From NCBI RefSeq assembly GCF_003116095.1, contig NZ_LGRA01000021.1:2766025-2830024 (forward strand): 64,000 bases of DNA, given 5' to 3'. This DNA comes from Azospirillum sp. TSO35-2. GTDB lineage: Bacteria > Pseudomonadota > Alphaproteobacteria > Azospirillales > Azospirillaceae. Positions 37,447-46,110 of the stretch are shown here, one piece after another. Under the pieces are notes generated by a model that saw nothing but the letters and a program-made list of their open reading frames with translations, ran no database searches and had not been told where the DNA came from. The position numbers and the translations under genes are program-made. How positions within the stretch are numbered: position 1 is the stretch's first letter; every line of letters begins with the position of its first letter.

Positions 37447-39411
37447 ATGGTGACTTCGGTGACGTCCAACATCGCCATCACGCTGCCCGACGGCAGCGTG
37501 CGGGAGTTCGACCGGCCGGTGACGGGGCTTGAGATTGCCGCGTCCATCGGTCCGCGCCTCGCAAAAGATGCTCTTGCCGTCAAGCTCGACGGCGAGGTGA
37601 AGGACCTCACCACCACCGTCACCACCAACACCAAGGTCGAGATCGTCACGCGCAGCCATCCCGACGCGCTTGAGGTCATCCGCCACGACGCCGCCCATGT
37701 GCTGGCCGACGCGGTGCAGAAGCTGTATCCCGGCACGCAGGTCACGATCGGCCCGTCGATCGCCACCGGCTTCTACTACGACTTCGCCCGCGCCGAGCCG
37801 TTCACGCCGGAGGATCTGGAGAAGATCGAGGCGAAGATGCGCGAGATCGTCGGGGCCGACATCCCGATCGTGCGCGAGGTGTGGGACCGTGACGAGGCGG
37901 TCGCCTACTTCAAGAATCTCGGCGAGCATTACAAGGCCGAGCTGATCGCCGCGATCCCGCAGGGCGAGCCGGTGTCGATCTACCGCCAGGGCGACTGGCT
38001 GGATCTGTGCCGCGGGCCCCACGCCATGACGACCGGCAAGGTCGGACAGGGCTTCAAGCTGATGAAGGTGGCCGGCGCCTATTGGCGCGGCGACAGCCGC
38101 AACCCGATGCTGCAGCGCATCTACGGCACGGCGTGGCGCGACGAGAAGGAGCTGAAGGCCTACCTGCACCAGATCGAGGAGGCGGAGAAGCGCGACCACC
38201 GCAAGCTGGGCAAGGAACTCGACCTGTTCCACGTCCAGGAAGAGGCGGTCGGTTCGGTGTTCTGGCATCCGAAGGGCTGGACGCTCTACCGGACGCTGGA
38301 GAACTACATCCGCACCAAGCTGAAGGCGGCCGATTACGTCGAGGTGAAGACGCCGCAGCTGATCGACAGCTCGCTGTTCAAGGCGTCGGGCCACTGGGAC
38401 ATGTATGGCGACAACATGTTCAAGGTGGAGGCCGACGGCGGCGAGAAGATGCTGGGCATCAAGCCGATGAACTGCCCCGGCCACGTCCAGATCTTCAAGC
38501 ACGGCCTGCGCTCCTACCGCGACCTGCCGATCCGCATGGCGGAGTTCGGCGCCTGCCACCGCAACGAGCCGTCGGGCGCGCTGCACGGCATCATGCGCGT
38601 CCGCGCCTTCACCCAGGACGACGCCCACATCTTCTGCACCGAGGACCAGGTGCCGAGCGAGGCGGCGGAGTATTTCAAGCTCCAGCTCGGCGTCTACAAG
38701 GATCTGGGCTTCGAGAAGATCTCGGTGAAGCTGGCGCTGCGTCCGGACGTCCGCACCGGCTCCGATGAGCTGTGGGACCGGGCGGAGCAGGGGCTGGCCC
38801 AGGCGCTGCGCGACGCCGGGCTGGAGTATGAGGAGCTGCCGGGCGAGGGCGCCTTCTACGGCCCCAAGGTGGAGTTCCACCTGACCGACGCCATCGGCCG
38901 CACCTGGCAGTGCGGTACCCTGCAGTACGACCCCAACCTGCCGGAGCGGCTGGACGCCAGCTACATCGGCGAGGATGGCGCCCGCCACCGGCCGATCATG
39001 CTGCACCGGGCGATCCTGGGGTCGATGGAACGCTTCATCGGCATGCTGATCGAGCATTACGCCGGCAAGTTCCCGCTGTGGCTGTCGCCGGTGCAGGTCG
39101 CCGTCGCCACCATCACCAGCGAGGCCGACGATTATGCCGCCGAGGTCGCGGCGCTGTTGAGGCGCAAGGGGCTGCGCGTCGAACTCGACACCCGCAACGA
39201 GAAGATCAACCTGAAGGTTCGCGAGCACAGCCTGCGGAAGGTCCCGTTGATGCTGGTGGTCGGCAAGCGCGAGGCGGACGAGCGGACGGTCGCGCTGCGC
39301 GTGCTGGGCGGCAAGGATCAGGAAATTCTTGCCCTCGACGCCGCCGTGGCTAAACTGGTCGAGGAAGCGCGGTCGCCCGCCGGCGACAGCGTGAACGACT
39401 CGCCGTTTTAA
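37447..39411 (+). CDS. thrS: threonyl-tRNA synthetase
   Basis: ThrRS charges tRNA-Thr. The 654-residue protein has an N-terminal TGS domain, the editing domain with HDAAHVLADAV and CRGPH, a class II catalytic core (MNCPGHV with the zinc cysteine, RMAEFGACHRNE, RVRAFTQDDAHIFC) and a C-terminal anticodon-binding domain. The ATG at 37447 was chosen over a frame opening at 37414 because the TGS domain begins right after it. infC follows after 73 bp, a common pairing. Confidence 0.96.
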   Translation: MVTSVTSNIAITLPDGSVREFDRPVTGLEIAASIGPRLAKDALAVKLDGEVKDLTTTVTTNTKVEIVTRSHPDALEVIRHDAAHVLADAVQKLYPGTQVTIGPSIATGFYYDFARAEPFTPEDLEKIEAKMREIVGADIPIVREVWDRDEAVAYFKNLGEHYKAELIAAIPQGEPVSIYRQGDWLDLCRGPHAMTTGKVGQGFKLMKVAGAYWRGDSRNPMLQRIYGTAWRDEKELKAYLHQIEEAEKRDHRKLGKELDLFHVQEEAVGSVFWHPKGWTLYRTLENYIRTKLKAADYVEVKTPQLIDSSLFKASGHWDMYGDNMFKVEADGGEKMLGIKPMNCPGHVQIFKHGLRSYRDLPIRMAEFGACHRNEPSGALHGIMRVRAFTQDDAHIFCTEDQVPSEAAEYFKLQLGVYKDLGFEKISVKLALRPDVRTGSDELWDRAEQGLAQALRDAGLEYEELPGEGAFYGPKVEFHLTDAIGRTWQCGTLQYDPNLPERLDASYIGEDGARHRPIMLHRAILGSMERFIGMLIEHYAGKFPLWLSPVQVAVATITSEADDYAAEVAALLRRKGLRVELDTRNEKINLKVREHSLRKVPLMLVVGKREADERTVALRVLGGKDQEILALDAAVAKLVEEARSPAGDSVNDSPF

Positions 39412-39484
39412 CCGACCGCCCTGCGGGCCGGCCCTCCTCTGGTGGGTCGGCTTCCGCGCGGTCTGCAACCATGGAGAAGCGTCC

Positions 39485-40021
39485 ATAGCCAGGCTACCGT
39501 CCGAAGCCGCCCCGACCCGCGATGGACCGCGGGTGAACCGGGAGATCTCGGCTCGTTCCGTCCGTCTCGTTGGTGCCGACGGCGAGATGATCGGCGTTGT
39601 GTCGTTGCGCGATGCCTTGCTGGCCGCCGAGGATGCCGGCCTCGACCTGGTCGAGATCGCTCCCCAGGCGGAACCGCCTGTCTGCAAAATCCTCGACTAT
39701 GGCAAGTTCAAGTACGAGGCGCAGAAGAAGGCCAACGAGGCCCGCAAGAAGCAGAAGATCATCGAGGTCAAGGAGATCAAGCTCCGGCCGAACATCGATG
39801 ACAACGACTACGACGTGAAGATGCGCTCGGCGCGCCGTTTCCTGGAAGAGGGCGACAAGGTCAAGGTGACCCTGCGTTTCCGCGGCCGTGAAATGGCGCA
39901 CCAGGATTTGGGCATGAATGTCCTGGTCCGCGTGCGCGACGAGTTGGACGAGTTGGCGAAGGTCGAGCAGATGCCGAAGCTCGAAGGCCGCCAGATGGTC
40001 ATGGTGCTGTCTCCGCGCTGA
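39485..40021 (+). CDS. infC: translation initiation factor IF-3, probable AUA start
   Basis: IF-3 prevents premature subunit joining and checks start codons. From the ATA at 39485 the product is 178 residues, close to E. coli (180), beginning ARLPSEAAPTRDGPRVN as in alphaproteobacterial relatives, and GGAGAAG lies about 8 bases before it. The next candidate, GTG at 39533, would remove 16 conserved N-terminal residues. IF-3 discriminates against such rare starts, which allows autoregulation, as with AUU in E. coli infC. The domains are the N-terminal IF3 domain, a basic helix linker (KKANEARKKQK) and the C-terminal domain. rpmI and rplT do not follow. Confidence 0.9.
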   Translation: MARLPSEAAPTRDGPRVNREISARSVRLVGADGEMIGVVSLRDALLAAEDAGLDLVEIAPQAEPPVCKILDYGKFKYEAQKKANEARKKQKIIEVKEIKLRPNIDDNDYDVKMRSARRFLEEGDKVKVTLRFRGREMAHQDLGMNVLVRVRDELDELAKVEQMPKLEGRQMVMVLSPR

Positions 40022-40043
40022 GGCGCCTCCGGTGCCTGCAATA

Positions 40044-40078
40044 AAAAGGCCCGCCCGGTTCGCCGGACGGGCCTTTTT
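40044..40078. terminator. bidirectional intrinsic terminator
   Basis: AAAAAGGCCCG and CGGGCCTTTTT arms with a further CCGG/CCGG pairing inside, interrupted by one mismatch, lie between convergent infC and the hydrolase gene. Confidence 0.9.
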
Positions 40079-40089
40079 GCTTGGAGAGC

Positions 40090-41484
40090 CTAGGGCAGCA
40101 TGCGGTCGTTGATGATCACGACGCGGCAGCCCTGGCTCGCGTACTTGTTGCAGTTGTCGAGCGCGCCGCGCTGGGCATCCTGGGTGCTGGCCATCCCCGA
40201 TTTCCAGCCGAAGGCGCCGTCGGGCGCCACCGCGAAGGCCTTGTTGCCGGGGGCGTCGACATAGGCGCCGAACTTGGCCCGGTTGGCGGCGGACAGTTGC
40301 GCCGGCGGCTCCAGCCGGCGCGGGACGGTGCTGGAGGCGCTGGTCACCGAACCGGCAGGCGGGCTCGGCACGGCGCTGCCGACGGCGCCGTTCACCGGCC
40401 GGTCGTTGACGATCGCCACATGGCAGGGCCGGGTGGTGTGGGTGGCGCAGGCCTCGACCGCCTGCTGCTGCGCCATGTCCAGGCTGCGCAGGCCGGACTT
40501 CCAGGCATAGGCGCCGTCGGAGGCCACCGCGAAGGCCTTGTTGTCGGGCGCCTCGGCGTAGGCGGCGAACTTGGCGCGGCCGGAGGCCGACAACTCGGCC
40601 GGCGGTTCCAGCGCCGACACCGGCAGCGCGATCGGCGTCGAGCGGACGGTCAGGCCGTTCTGCGCCAGGAAGCGGTCGACCAGCGGCGTCCATTGCGGGA
40701 TGGCGGCGCCGAAGAAGCCATGGCCGTCCTTGCCGCTGGGCGGCTCCATCACCAACTCCGCCCGGCCGCCGTTCCGGGTGAAGGCCTGGTGGAAGCGGCG
40801 GGCGAGGTCGGGGCCGAAGAACAGATCGTTCTCCGCGTAGATCCACAGCTGCGGCACGCGCGAGGTCCGGCCGAAGGTGCCGAAGGCGGCGACCAGACGA
40901 TCCTCCTGGCAGACATCGTTCTCGGCCTGCGAGCCGCGCCCGCCGGCGAAGCTGATCACCGCCTGAAGGCCCGGCGGCGGATTGGCGCTGAGCGCGACGC
41001 TGGCATAGCCGCCGGCCGACACCCCGACGGCGATGATGCGGCTGGGGTCGGCGAAGCGCTGGCCGGCCATGTAGGCGACGGCCTGCCGCACGTCCTCGGC
41101 GCTGATGTGGCCGGATTTCAGGTAGTCGCGGTTGTCGCAGGGTCCGCTGTGCTCGGAGAATGGGCCGCTCGACCCGGCATAGCCGCGCCGCATCACGATC
41201 AGCGTCGCCCAGCCGCGCCGGGCGAACTCGCGCGCCTCCGGCACATGGCGCAACGGGGTCATGTTGGCCCGCTCGGCCGCGTCGCGCGGCGTGCCGTGGC
41301 TGAGGATCGCGACCGGGAACGGGCCGGGTCCGCTCGGCCGCAGCAGCAGCGCCTCCAGCGAGGCGTGGCTGCCATCGGGGAAGCTGGCCGGGATGGTCAG
41401 TGGCGTCTGCACCAGCGCGTCGGCCAGCGCCGGACCGGCGCCAAGCAGGAGGAACGCCAGGACGAGAAGGCGACGCAGAGGCAT
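40090..41484 (-). CDS. secreted alpha/beta hydrolase with duplicated C-terminal domain
   Basis: A 464-residue exported protein with signal peptide (ending GPALADA). Residues about 25-290 form an alpha/beta hydrolase of the dienelactone hydrolase/peptidase S9 type, with the nucleophile serine in GVSAGGYAS, an acid in IYAENDLF and the histidine near KDGHGFF. The C-terminal part has two copies of a unit of about 57 residues (NKAFAVASDGAYAWKSG and NKAFAVAPDGAFGWKSG, each ending VxIxNDR) joined by a Ser/Pro linker. Such units occur in proteins with cysteine pairs and may bind a wall or substrate. Substrate unknown. Confidence 0.75.
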   Translation of the reverse strand: MPLRRLLVLAFLLLGAGPALADALVQTPLTIPASFPDGSHASLEALLLRPSGPGPFPVAILSHGTPRDAAERANMTPLRHVPEAREFARRGWATLIVMRRGYAGSSGPFSEHSGPCDNRDYLKSGHISAEDVRQAVAYMAGQRFADPSRIIAVGVSAGGYASVALSANPPPGLQAVISFAGGRGSQAENDVCQEDRLVAAFGTFGRTSRVPQLWIYAENDLFFGPDLARRFHQAFTRNGGRAELVMEPPSGKDGHGFFGAAIPQWTPLVDRFLAQNGLTVRSTPIALPVSALEPPAELSASGRAKFAAYAEAPDNKAFAVASDGAYAWKSGLRSLDMAQQQAVEACATHTTRPCHVAIVNDRPVNGAVGSAVPSPPAGSVTSASSTVPRRLEPPAQLSAANRAKFGAYVDAPGNKAFAVAPDGAFGWKSGMASTQDAQRGALDNCNKYASQGCRVVIINDRMLP

Positions 41485-41591
41485 GGGGGGCGCATCCTCG
41501 GAAGGGGTAGGCGATGCGCCCTTTCTACGCGATTCCGTGTCCGCCGTCAGCGGGGCAGGGAGGGGCCCGACGCCCCTCCCCCTCCTGCCCC

Positions 41592-41789
41592 TTACACGAC
41601 GCCCTTGCGGGCGAGGTCGAGCGCCTCGGTCAGCACCTCGGCGTCGCCGATGTGGTTGGCGAGCAGCAGGATCAGCTTGGCGTTCAGGCGGGCGCTCTGG
41701 TCGGCGGTCAGGTCGCGGTGGGCGTCGATCAGCGTCTGGTAGACGTCGTCCGGGCTGGCGAAGCGGGACTCGGTGGCGAGTTTGGCCAT
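41592..41789 (-). CDS. mhaB: DUF2783 small coupling protein (MhaB-like)
   Basis: A 65-residue acidic helical protein of the DUF2783 family, encoded 25 bp after the flavoprotein monooxygenase gene. In Pseudomonas putida, MhaB is a small coupling protein needed for MhaA to couple NADH use to hydroxylation of 3-hydroxyphenylacetate; size, position and partner match. The specific equivalence is inferred from context. Confidence 0.7.
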   Translation of the reverse strand: MAKLATESRFASPDDVYQTLIDAHRDLTADQSARLNAKLILLLANHIGDAEVLTEALDLARKGVV

Positions 41790-41814
41790 GTGATGGGCTC
41801 CTTGAAGATCGGGG

Positions 41815-43485
41815 TCAGCGGCCGACCGCGCGGTCCAGCGCCGCGGCCAGGGCCGCCGCGTCGAACCGGCGCCAGCGGGCGGCGATGTGCTGGTCGGGGC
41901 GGATCAGGTAGACGCTGCCGGGAGTCAGGTCGTAGCGCTCGCGCAGGCGGCCGGCGCTGTCGACCAGCTCGCCGGCGATGCCGCGGCGGCGATCGGTCAC
42001 CGCGTGCCAGACCAGCGGCAGCGGGCCGCGGGCCAACCCGTCCAGCGCCGCCGCGACCTCCGCCGGGACCGAGGCGTCTCCGCTGGCCCCGTCGCCGGCG
42101 GCGTACAGCACGACGAAACGGCCGTCGAGCGCGTCCATCAGCCAGCCCTGCTGGCCGTCCCGCTCCACCGGCGCATCGGTGGCCGGCGCCCCCGGCACCA
42201 TCCTGCCGGCGAAGGCATCGGTGTCCGGCGTGTTGAGCGGGCTGCCGGTGTAGGTGGTCGGGGTGGACAGCCGGCCGGAATTCACCAGCGAGCGGGCGAA
42301 GGGCATCTCCACCGCCAGTTCCAGCACCGCGTCGCGGAAGGTCCGGCTCATGTCGCTCTTCGGCGTGATGAAGTCGGTGGAGCGGGTGGAGTTCAGGATG
42401 TTCTCCTTCGCCGCCGCCACCCGCTCGTCGTCGTAGCTGTCGAGCAGCGTGTCGGGGGCCAGCCCCTTCATCACCAGCGCCAGCTTCCACGCCAGATTGT
42501 CGGCGTCGGGCACGCCGCTGTTGGCACCGCGGGCGCCGAAGGGCGAGACCTGATGCGCCGAATCGCCGGCGAAGAAGATGCGGCCATGGCGGAACCGCTC
42601 CAGCCGGCGGCACTGGAAGGTGTAGACCGACACCCATTCCAGCTCGAACGGGGTGTCGGCGCCCAGCATCGCCTGGACGCGGGGGATGACGCGCTCCGGC
42701 TTCTTCTCCTCCTCGGGGTCGGCGTCCCAGCCCAGTTGGAAGTCGAGCCGCCAGACATTGTCCGGCTGCATGTGCAGCAGCGCCGACTGCCGGCGGTGGA
42801 AGGGCGGGTCGAACCAGAACCAGCGCTCGGCCGGAAAGTCCGCCTTCATCACCACGTCGGCGATCAGGAAGCGGTCCTTGAACACCTCGCCCTGGAACTC
42901 CAGCCCCAGCATCTTGCGCACCGACGACTTGGCGCCGTCGCAGGCGACCACCCACTCCGCCTCCACCGCGTGGACGCCGTCGGGGGTTTCCACCTGCAAC
43001 ACGACATGGTCGTCCTCCGCACGGGCGGAGATGACGCGGGAGAGCCAGCGCAGGTCGATCAGGTCATGCTTGCGCGCCTCGGCGACCAGGAAATCCTCCA
43101 GGTAATATTGCTGGAGGTTGATGAAGGCCGGGATCTTGTGGTCCGGCTCCGGCAGCAGGTCGAACTGGTAGACTTGGCGGTCGCCGTTGAACACCTTGCC
43201 GATCTTCCAGACCACGCCCTTGTCGATCATGCGCTGGCCGACGCCCAGCCGGTCCCACACCTCCAGCGCGCGCTTGGCGTAGCAGACGGCGCGGCTGCCG
43301 ACGCTGACGGTGTCCTCGGCGTCGAGCACCACCACCGGCACACCCCGGCGGGCGAAATCGAGCGCGGCGGTCAGCCCGACCGGGCCGGCGCCGATCACCA
43401 CGACCGGATGGCGCTTCACCGTGCCGGTGCGCTGCTCCTCCGACGGGGTGAAGCTGTATTTCGGGTAGCTGTAGGTCGCGTGCAT
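41815..43485 (-). CDS. mhaA: FAD-dependent aromatic hydroxylase (MhaA-like)
   Basis: A 556-residue class A flavoprotein monooxygenase. It shows the FAD motif VIGAGPVGLTAALDFA near residue 30, the DG motif VVACDGAKSSVRKML, the GD motif IFFAGDSAHQVSPFGARG, and a thioredoxin-like C-terminal domain. Length and the adjacent DUF2783 gene match MhaA, 3-hydroxyphenylacetate 6-hydroxylase giving homogentisate; MhpA-like hydroxylation of another phenol is the alternative. GGAGGAAA precedes the ATG. A perfect FNR/FixK box lies about 95 bp upstream. Confidence 0.78.
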   Translation of the reverse strand: MHATYSYPKYSFTPSEEQRTGTVKRHPVVVIGAGPVGLTAALDFARRGVPVVVLDAEDTVSVGSRAVCYAKRALEVWDRLGVGQRMIDKGVVWKIGKVFNGDRQVYQFDLLPEPDHKIPAFINLQQYYLEDFLVAEARKHDLIDLRWLSRVISARAEDDHVVLQVETPDGVHAVEAEWVVACDGAKSSVRKMLGLEFQGEVFKDRFLIADVVMKADFPAERWFWFDPPFHRRQSALLHMQPDNVWRLDFQLGWDADPEEEKKPERVIPRVQAMLGADTPFELEWVSVYTFQCRRLERFRHGRIFFAGDSAHQVSPFGARGANSGVPDADNLAWKLALVMKGLAPDTLLDSYDDERVAAAKENILNSTRSTDFITPKSDMSRTFRDAVLELAVEMPFARSLVNSGRLSTPTTYTGSPLNTPDTDAFAGRMVPGAPATDAPVERDGQQGWLMDALDGRFVVLYAAGDGASGDASVPAEVAAALDGLARGPLPLVWHAVTDRRRGIAGELVDSAGRLRERYDLTPGSVYLIRPDQHIAARWRRFDAAALAAALDRAVGR

Positions 43486-43573
43486 TGGGTGTTTCCTCCC
43501 CCGGAAACCGGATGTTTGGCGCGTTGGCGGAGTGCGTGGCGGATTGTTATTGTTGCCAACGATACATTTTCAT

Positions 43574-43587
43574 TTGATATCAATCAA
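43574..43587. promoter_or_regulatory. perfect FNR/FixK box
   Basis: TTGATATCAATCAA, exactly TTGAT-N4-ATCAA, is centred about 95 bp upstream of mhaA and 158 bp upstream of paaY. It suggests oxygen-responsive control. Confidence 0.6.
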
Positions 43588-43630
43588 GCCGGCTTTTCGC
43601 GGGCAGGCGGGCCGGCGGACCAGCCTGTCA

Positions 43631-43675
43631 ACGCGATACAGATATGACCAGCATGGCGGAACATCAGTATCGCGT
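43631..43675. promoter_or_regulatory. long inverted repeat with GATAC half-sites
   Basis: ACGCGATAC (43631-43639) and GTATCGCGT (43667-43675) are perfect inverted arms with centres 36 bp apart, between divergent mhaA and paaY. The half-site resembles GTGATACA elements before the diiron gene and livK and fits a PaaX-type operator. Confidence 0.55.
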
Positions 43676-43738
43676 ACAGTGCCGCCGCGGTGTAGCGTGC
43701 CGGGAAAGACCGAACACCGATCCGAGGAACGCCGACCC

Positions 43739-44374
43739 ATGACGCCGTCCGCAACCCCGACCCTGCCGCGCCCGACCGTCTACGCCATCGACGGCGTGAT
43801 CCCGGTGATCGACCCGACCGCCTTCGTCCACCCGTCGGCGGTGCTGATTGGTGACGTGGTGGTCGGTCCGGGCTGCTACGTCGGCCCTTGCGCCAGCCTG
43901 CGCGGCGATTTCGGCCGCATCGTCCTGCAGCAGGGCAGCAACGTGCAGGACAACTGCACGCTCCACGCCTTCCCCGGCCACGACGCCATCGTCGAGGTCG
44001 ACGGCCATGTCGGCCACGGCGCGGTGCTGCACGGCTGCATCGTCCGCCGCAACGCGCTGGTCGGCATGAATGTGGTGGTGATGGACGGGGCGGAGATCGG
44101 CGAGGAGTCGATCGTCGCCGCGATGGCCTTCATCAAGGCCGGCTTCGTCGTGCCGCCGCGCACGCTGGTCGCCGGCCTGCCGGCCAAGGTGGTGCGCGAG
44201 CTGCGCCCCGACGAGATCGCCTGGAAGGGCGAGGGCACGGAGGAGTACCAGCGCCTCGCCCGCCGCTCGCTCGCCACCATGGTCGCCTGCCCAGCCCTGA
44301 CGGCGGAGGAGCCCGGCCGCGGCCGCGTCGATGCCGGGACCGGCCAGCCGCTGCACAAGGTGAAGGGCGGCTGA
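43739..44374 (+). CDS. paaY: PaaY-like hexapeptide-repeat protein
   Basis: A 211-residue left-handed beta-helix protein of the gamma-carbonic-anhydrase/PaaY group. Metal-binding histidines lie in HAFPGHDAIVEVDGHVGHGAVLHGC, marked here by residue positions 79-104 only in outline (H92, H97 and H102 region). In phenylacetate catabolism PaaY acts as a thioesterase or repair factor for CoA adducts. It is divergent from mhaA and GAGGAA precedes the start. A carbonic anhydrase-like role unrelated to phenylacetate is possible. Confidence 0.75.
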   Translation: MTPSATPTLPRPTVYAIDGVIPVIDPTAFVHPSAVLIGDVVVGPGCYVGPCASLRGDFGRIVLQQGSNVQDNCTLHAFPGHDAIVEVDGHVGHGAVLHGCIVRRNALVGMNVVVMDGAEIGEESIVAAMAFIKAGFVVPPRTLVAGLPAKVVRELRPDEIAWKGEGTEEYQRLARRSLATMVACPALTAEEPGRGRVDAGTGQPLHKVKGG

Positions 44375-44387
44375 CCCGCCGGTGGAG

Positions 44388-44960
44388 TCAGCCGTCCGCC
44401 CCCACCTCGGCCGGCGCCGGGCGGGTGGCGAGCTGGTCGGCGCGGGCCTGCAGCTTGTCCAGCAGTTGGTCGAGCTGCGTCCGCTCGTCGATCGACAGCG
44501 CGTCCGTCACCTCCGCCTGATAGGACAGCGCCAGCGGCACGATCTCGGCGTAGATGTCCAGCGCCTTGGGCGTCAGCGTCAGCAGCGCCTTGCGCCGGTC
44601 GGTGTCGCCCGATTCGCGCAGGATCAGCGCCGAGTCCAGCATGCGGCTGATGGCGCGGCTGACCTGCACCTTGTCCATCGCGGTGCGCTGGGCGATCTCC
44701 CCGGCGCTCATCGTCTCGCCGCCGCCCAGCACGGCGATGATCCGCCATTCCGGGATGGTGATGCCGAACCGCTTGTCGTACAGCTTGGCCAGCGTGTGGC
44801 TGACCGTGTTGGCCAGCACCGACAGCCGGTAGGGCAGGAAGCGGGTCAGATGCAGCACCGGCAGCTCCGCCGGGGCGGATGCGGTCTTCGACAGGGCGGC
44901 ACGGGGGCGTCGGGCGGGCGGCATCGGCGGGGCAGTCGTCTGGTGGGAGGCGGGCGCCAC
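44388..44960 (-). CDS. MarR-family transcriptional regulator
   Basis: A 190-residue winged-helix regulator. The core (RFLPYRLSVLANTVSHTLA, ITIPEWRIIAVL, SAGEIAQRTAMDKVQVSRAI, DRRKALLTLT) is typical MarR. The GTG at 44960 was chosen because GGAG lies 8 bases upstream; a TTG at 44999 would place the start inside the operator. It is divergent from the fumarylacetoacetate hydrolase gene, with a perfect palindrome between them, so it probably represses that gene in response to an aromatic intermediate. It is convergent with paaY. Confidence 0.85.
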   Translation of the reverse strand: MAPASHQTTAPPMPPARRPRAALSKTASAPAELPVLHLTRFLPYRLSVLANTVSHTLAKLYDKRFGITIPEWRIIAVLGGGETMSAGEIAQRTAMDKVQVSRAISRMLDSALILRESGDTDRRKALLTLTPKALDIYAEIVPLALSYQAEVTDALSIDERTQLDQLLDKLQARADQLATRPAPAEVGADG

Positions 44961-44991
44961 CCATCCTGCTCCGGAATTTTTGGCTTGCAAC

Positions 44992-45007
44992 AGTTTCAAT
45001 CGAAACT
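44992..45007. promoter_or_regulatory. candidate MarR operator
   Basis: AGTTTC-AATC-GAAACT is a perfect 16-bp palindrome between the divergent MarR and fumarylacetoacetate hydrolase genes, placed to control both. Confidence 0.6.
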
Positions 45008-45091
45008 ATCATCCGGACACACAGGATGAGCGGTCGTGGACACCGCCGGACCACCAAGGCGGGACAGGGCCAAGGATAGGGAAGAGAGCGA

Positions 45092-46108
45092 ATGAAGCTG
45101 GCAAGTTTGAAGGCGGGCGGGCGCGACGGCACCCTGGTCGTGGTGTCGCGCGACCTGACCCGCGCCATCCCGGTGCCCGCCGTGGCGAAGACGCTCCAGG
45201 CCGCGCTGGACGACTGGGCGGCGGTGGCGCCGCAACTGGAGGACGCCTACCGTGCGCTGAACGCCGACCCGGCGGCGGGCCAGCCCTTCGACCCGGCCGC
45301 CGCGGCCTCGCCGCTGCCGCGCGCCTACCAGTGGGCCGACGGCTCCGCCTACGTCAACCATGTGGAGCTGGTGCGCAAGGCGCGCGGGGCGGAGATGCCG
45401 CCCAGCTTCTGGACCGACCCGCTGATGTATCAGGGCTGTTCCGATGGCTTCCTGGCGCCGATGGACCCGATCCCGGCGGCGACCGAGGCGTGGGGCGTCG
45501 ATTTCGAGGCGGAGATCGCCGTGGTCACCGACGACGTGCCGATGGGCGTCTCGGCGGCGGCGGCGCGCGGCCACATCCGGCTGCTGATGCTGGTCAACGA
45601 CGTGTCGTTGCGCAACCTGATCCCGGCGGAGCTGGGCAAGGGCTTCGGCTTCTTCCAGTCCAAGCCGGCCTCCAGCTTCTCCCCCGTCGCGGTGACGCCG
45701 GACGAGCTGGGCGGGGCCTGGGACGGCGGCAAGCTGCACCGGCCGCTGGTGACGACGCTGAACGGCCAGCCCTTCGGCACGCCCGACGCCGGCACCGACA
45801 TGACCTTCGACTTCCCGACGCTGGTGGCGCACGCCGCCAAGACCCGCCATCTGGCGGCTGGCAGCATCATCGGGTCCGGCACCGTGTCGAACAAGCTGGA
45901 CGGCGGTCCGGGCAAGCCGGTGGCCGCCGGCGGCGTCGGCTATTCCTGCCTGGCGGAGCTGCGGATGATCGAGACCATCGACCAGGGCGCGCCGCAGACC
46001 CCCTTCCTGCGCTTCGGCGACCGCGTCCGGATCGAGCTGTTCGACGAGGTCGGCGCCAGCGTCTTCGGCGCCATCGACCAGGAGGTGGTGCGCTACGACG
46101 GGCCGTGA
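45092..46108 (+). CDS. fahA: fumarylacetoacetate hydrolase
   Basis: A 338-residue FAH-family enzyme that splits fumarylacetoacetate into fumarate and acetoacetate, the last step of homogentisate breakdown. Family features include the metal-binding carboxylates in DFEAEIAVVT and LVNDVSLR, GFGFFQSKPASSFSPV, and GSIIGSGTVSN. The N-terminus (YQWADGSAYVNHVELVRKARG) matches the bacterial homogentisate-cluster subgroup. It is divergent from the MarR regulator. Action on a related acylpyruvate is the alternative. homogentisate 1,2-dioxygenase is not in the window. Confidence 0.82.
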   Translation: MKLASLKAGGRDGTLVVVSRDLTRAIPVPAVAKTLQAALDDWAAVAPQLEDAYRALNADPAAGQPFDPAAAASPLPRAYQWADGSAYVNHVELVRKARGAEMPPSFWTDPLMYQGCSDGFLAPMDPIPAATEAWGVDFEAEIAVVTDDVPMGVSAAAARGHIRLLMLVNDVSLRNLIPAELGKGFGFFQSKPASSFSPVAVTPDELGGAWDGGKLHRPLVTTLNGQPFGTPDAGTDMTFDFPTLVAHAAKTRHLAAGSIIGSGTVSNKLDGGPGKPVAAGGVGYSCLAELRMIETIDQGAPQTPFLRFGDRVRIELFDEVGASVFGAIDQEVVRYDGP

Positions 46109-46110
46109 GG

